NCBI GenBank assembly: GCA_042095835.1
Contig: JBELML010000058.1
Span: forward strand, 1-35,788
Direction of reading: 5' to 3'
DNA length: 35,788 bases
Origin: DATFKA01 sp042095835
GTDB lineage: Bacteria; Bacteroidota; Bacteroidia; Chitinophagales; Saprospiraceae
Part shown: piece after piece, positions 33,633 to 35,788 of the stretch
Numbering within the stretch: the stretch's first letter is position 1
How the letters are laid out: the number at the start of each line of letters is the position of its first letter
The notes under the pieces: generated by a model
Told to the model about the DNA's origin: nothing
The model's input: only the letters and a program-made list of their open reading frames with translations
Database searches by the model: none
Position numbers and translations under genes: made by a program

Positions 33633-34379
33633 CTAAAAGTCACAATCCTTCCCATGCTCCTTGAGCCACCGCTCGTGCACCTTATACTCCGGCATCGCAT
33701 TTTCTACCAAAGCCCAAAAACGACTCGAATGATTCGCTTCAATTAAATGGGCCAACTCGTGAATAATCACATAATCAATCACTTCTTTTGGCGCAAACAA
33801 TAAGCGGGTAGATAAGTTGATGATCTTATTCGAAGAGCAAGAACCCCAATTGGTGCTATTGTATTTAAGACGCACATCTTGTATATCCTTTTTAAAAAAA
33901 GTAGCATTAAGCGCTACTACACGGGATGTAATTTCCGCCCTATAATCTTGCGCGACCAATCGACTACACAATGTCTTTATGGAGCGGTTACGATTGAATC
34001 GATCCAGACCTCGTGGTAAAGTGATATGCAATTCATTGGGTGGAAAAAATTTACCCGCTGCTGTTTTGCGATCTGCTTCCTCAAGGTAGAGTCTATAGCT
34101 ACGATCACCTACTACCAAATCCATACCGTTTTCGTAGACCTTGTGGTGAAAATGCCGAAGCGCCTCTGGTTTAGTTTTTTCAATTTCTCGGACCCAATTC
34201 ATAAACCAGCCCCACAAGTCATCCAACCCTTTTTTGCTAAGATTATAAGGACTCCTCAAAATTAGGGATTTGGTGCCTACTGAAGCCCTACCACTTTGCC
34301 GCCGCTCAAAATGAATCGTGACCGGATAGGTCCCCAATTGCCCTTCTATTAGTGTCTTCGTAGATTTTGATTTTGCCAT
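33633..34379 (-). CDS. YgjP-like (DUF45) zinc metallopeptidase
   Basis: The C-terminal half holds the YgjP/WLM-type signature: LKYNSTNWGSCSSNKIINLS, YVIIHELAH (H207, E208, H211), and the third ligand H217 in ANHSSRFW. Databases commonly label such proteins M48 family metallopeptidase. The length of 248 residues is usual. The substrate is unknown. The gene ends next to the helical-repeat gene and starts only 6 bases after the serC stop on the same strand, so it is likely co-transcribed with serC. Confidence 0.88.
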   Translation of the reverse strand: MAKSKSTKTLIEGQLGTYPVTIHFERRQSGRASVGTKSLILRSPYNLSKKGLDDLWGWFMNWVREIEKTKPEALRHFHHKVYENGMDLVVGDRSYRLYLEEADRKTAAGKFFPPNELHITLPRGLDRFNRNRSIKTLCSRLVAQDYRAEITSRVVALNATFFKKDIQDVRLKYNSTNWGSCSSNKIINLSTRLLFAPKEVIDYVIIHELAHLIEANHSSRFWALVENAMPEYKVHERWLKEHGKDCDF

Positions 34380-34385
34380 AGCGAT

Positions 34386-35456
34386 CTACCCGTATTTTTT
34401 TGCAAAACTTTCCATGACACTGACCAAGGTCTCTACACTAGATAGGGGCATGGCATTATACATGGAAGCCCTAAAACCACCTACACTTCTATGGCCTTTG
34501 ATAGTCGAAATATTGGCTTTTTCACAAGCCTCCAGAAAATGAGGATCAAGCTTACTGTCTCTAAGGTTAAACGTCGCATTCATCAAAGAGCGATCTTCCT
34601 TCGCTGCTACACCTATATATAGGTCATGTTGATCAAGGGTATTATAAAAAAGATCTGCTTTAGCTTGGTTGTGTTTGGCCATAGCTGCTACACCACCATT
34701 TCTTGCAATCCAGCGCATCGTTAATAGGCTGACGTAGATAGGGAAAACAGGAGGGGTGTTAAAGGCCGAGTTCTTTTTGATATGCGTCCTATAGTCTAGC
34801 ATGGTAGGAATAGGACGATCAACGGTCCCTAGCTGATCTTTTCTCACAATGACCATCGTCGTTCCGGCCGGACCAAGGTTCTTCTGTGCCCCCGCGTAGA
34901 TCAAGCCAAATGGACTTGGGTCTATTGGTCTACTGAAGATATCCGAAGACATGTCACATACGATCGGTGCATTGGTCTCGGGCATAGCGTGGAATTGTGT
35001 ACCATATATAGTGTTGTTGCTGGTGATGTGCAGGTACTTGAGTTCATCGGGGATATCATAGCCTTTCGGGATGTAGGAGAACCGGTTTTCACCTGAAGAG
35101 GCTAAGACGCTTACTTGGCCAAATAGCTGTGTCTCCTTAATGGCCTTGGTAGACCAGCTACCGGTGTCTACAAATCCAGCCGTCTCCGCGCTCCCTAATA
35201 AATTCATAGGCACCATATAGAATTGAGAACTTGCGCCGCCTGTTAGAAATAGCACCTCAAATTCATCGCCTAGACCCAGTAGTTCTTTGGGTAGGGTAGA
35301 GGCTTCCGCCAAAATAGCCTGGAAAGCATCACTTCTATGAGAAATTTCCAAGATCGATAAGCCCGTGCCCTCTAGTTCTTTGACTGCCGCTGCCGCCTGG
35401 TCGAATACTTCCTCAGGGAGGATGGCTGGCCCAGAGCTGAAATTATGTTTCTTCAT
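34386..35456 (-). CDS. serC: Phosphoserine aminotransferase
   Basis: SerC makes 3-phosphoserine from 3-phosphohydroxypyruvate with glutamate, a PLP enzyme of serine synthesis and vitamin B6 synthesis in some bacteria. The true start is MKKHNFSSGPAILPEEV at 35456: the family begins with this NFSSGPA motif, while the longer open frame adds 36 residues without similarity and covers a promoter box. The 356-residue protein shows SHRSDAF, LTGGASSQFYMVPMN, and the PLP lysine K192 in YAGAQKNLGPAG. The length is normal. The metallopeptidase gene follows after 6 bases. Confidence 0.95.
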   Translation of the reverse strand: MKKHNFSSGPAILPEEVFDQAAAAVKELEGTGLSILEISHRSDAFQAILAEASTLPKELLGLGDEFEVLFLTGGASSQFYMVPMNLLGSAETAGFVDTGSWSTKAIKETQLFGQVSVLASSGENRFSYIPKGYDIPDELKYLHITSNNTIYGTQFHAMPETNAPIVCDMSSDIFSRPIDPSPFGLIYAGAQKNLGPAGTTMVIVRKDQLGTVDRPIPTMLDYRTHIKKNSAFNTPPVFPIYVSLLTMRWIARNGGVAAMAKHNQAKADLFYNTLDQHDLYIGVAAKEDRSLMNATFNLRDSKLDPHFLEACEKANISTIKGHRSVGGFRASMYNAMPLSSVETLVSVMESFAKKYG

Positions 35457-35482
35457 TCGTTTTTGTATTGTTTTTTGAAGTC

Positions 35483-35490
35483 CAAAGATA
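35483..35490 (-). promoter_or_regulatory. Candidate -7 element of serC
   Basis: On the minus strand TATCTTTG fits TAnnTTTG and lies 27 bases before the serC start. The expected -33 position overlaps the end of a large inverted repeat rather than a TTG. Confidence 0.5.
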
Positions 35491-35512
35491 TAGGATTCTG
35501 TTATTAGAAATA

Positions 35513-35562
35513 GAAGTTGTCTAAGGTTTTCTGTTGCAGGCGAGAAAACCTTAGATAACTTC
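35513..35562. repeat. Large inverted repeat upstream of serC
   Basis: Arms of 19 bases, 35513-35531 (GAAGTTGTCTAAGGTTTTC) and 35544-35562 (GAAAACCTTAGATAACTTC), are complementary except for one G-T pair, around a 12-base loop. A T-run lies 10 bases further on the plus strand. It could be an operator, an RNA hairpin or a MITE-like insertion. Confidence 0.75.
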
Positions 35563-35599
35563 ATAGAGTAGATTTTTTTGATAAAATTGTCAACATGCC

Positions 35600-35630
35600 T
35601 TGCGACAAATCATTCTTCATTGTATCTTTG
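35600..35630 (+). promoter_or_regulatory. Consensus promoter 1 for a gene beyond the window
   Basis: TTG (35600-35602), exactly 20 bases, then TATCTTTG (35623-35630). It reads rightward; no start codon with a convincing frame follows before the window ends. Confidence 0.7.
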
Positions 35631-35714
35631 TAGTCCGCCCTTAAACGAAGGGGTAGGAAGTAGGTTTAAATAAAAAAGAGAGACAACTATTTTTAATCTT
35701 TTTTCGATTTAAGC

Positions 35715-35745
35715 TTGCATAATAAACTAAAGAGTTATACATTTG
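35715..35745 (+). promoter_or_regulatory. Consensus promoter 2 for a gene beyond the window
   Basis: TTG (35715-35717), exactly 20 bases, then TACATTTG (35738-35745), 115 bases after promoter 1 and in the same direction. It lies 43 bases before the window edge. Confidence 0.7.
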
Positions 35746-35788
35746 CACTCGCTTTTAAGGAGATGTAGTTGATGGAGGAGAGAGGGTA

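Noticed and set aside
35457..35564. A longer N-terminus for SerC
   Set aside because: The SerC family starts with the NFSSGPA motif; the extra part spans a -7 box and a large inverted repeat.

Overview
The window reads as chromosome of a Bacteroidota species, most likely in or near the Saprospiria/Lewinella group. Several things point there: repeated TTG-N20-TAnnTTTG promoters, a GLPGLI-family protein next to an outer-membrane beta-barrel receptor, a Bacteroidota-type integrase, and genes with little sign of Shine-Dalgarno sequences. The species assignment is inference.

Positions 1-13170 form a plus-strand defence island. It holds a SLOG-TIR fusion protein, a probable IS66 remnant, a TraB/ChaN-like protein, a PD-(D/E)XK nuclease, then hsdR-hsdS-darT-darG-hsdM, and an unidentified 621-residue protein. 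The DarT/DarG ADP-ribosylation toxin-antitoxin pair sits inside the type I restriction-modification locus. darT overlaps hsdS by 4 bases, and hsdM follows after a spacer carrying two strong dyads.

Positions 13263-21608 form a minus-strand mobile-element core: a putative ribbon-helix-helix protein, a zinc-ribbon protein, a membrane/coiled-coil/zinc-finger protein, an iteron-like repeat region, a VirE-N/VapE primase-helicase, an excisionase-like protein and a tyrosine recombinase. The recombinase gene faces the 3' end of a tRNA-Asp gene (21786-21859). The simplest reading is an element integrated at tRNA-Asp with the defence island as cargo. The distal attachment site was not found and may lie left of the window.

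Upstream of tRNA-Asp lies an array of 86-bp units (21834-22282). Each unit is a damaged tRNA-Asp: an intact 5' half and a recognisable T-arm, but a replaced anticodon arm and no 3' acceptor strand. A consensus promoter at 22409-22439 should transcribe the array together with the real tRNA.

Positions 22562-35788 are ordinary chromosome: accA, a small conserved protein, dapA, the rpsF-rpsR-rplI operon with promoter and terminator, a GLPGLI/outer-membrane receptor cluster with two paralogous small secreted proteins, a helical-repeat protein, a YgjP-like metallopeptidase and serC. The window ends with two plus-strand promoters for a gene beyond the edge.
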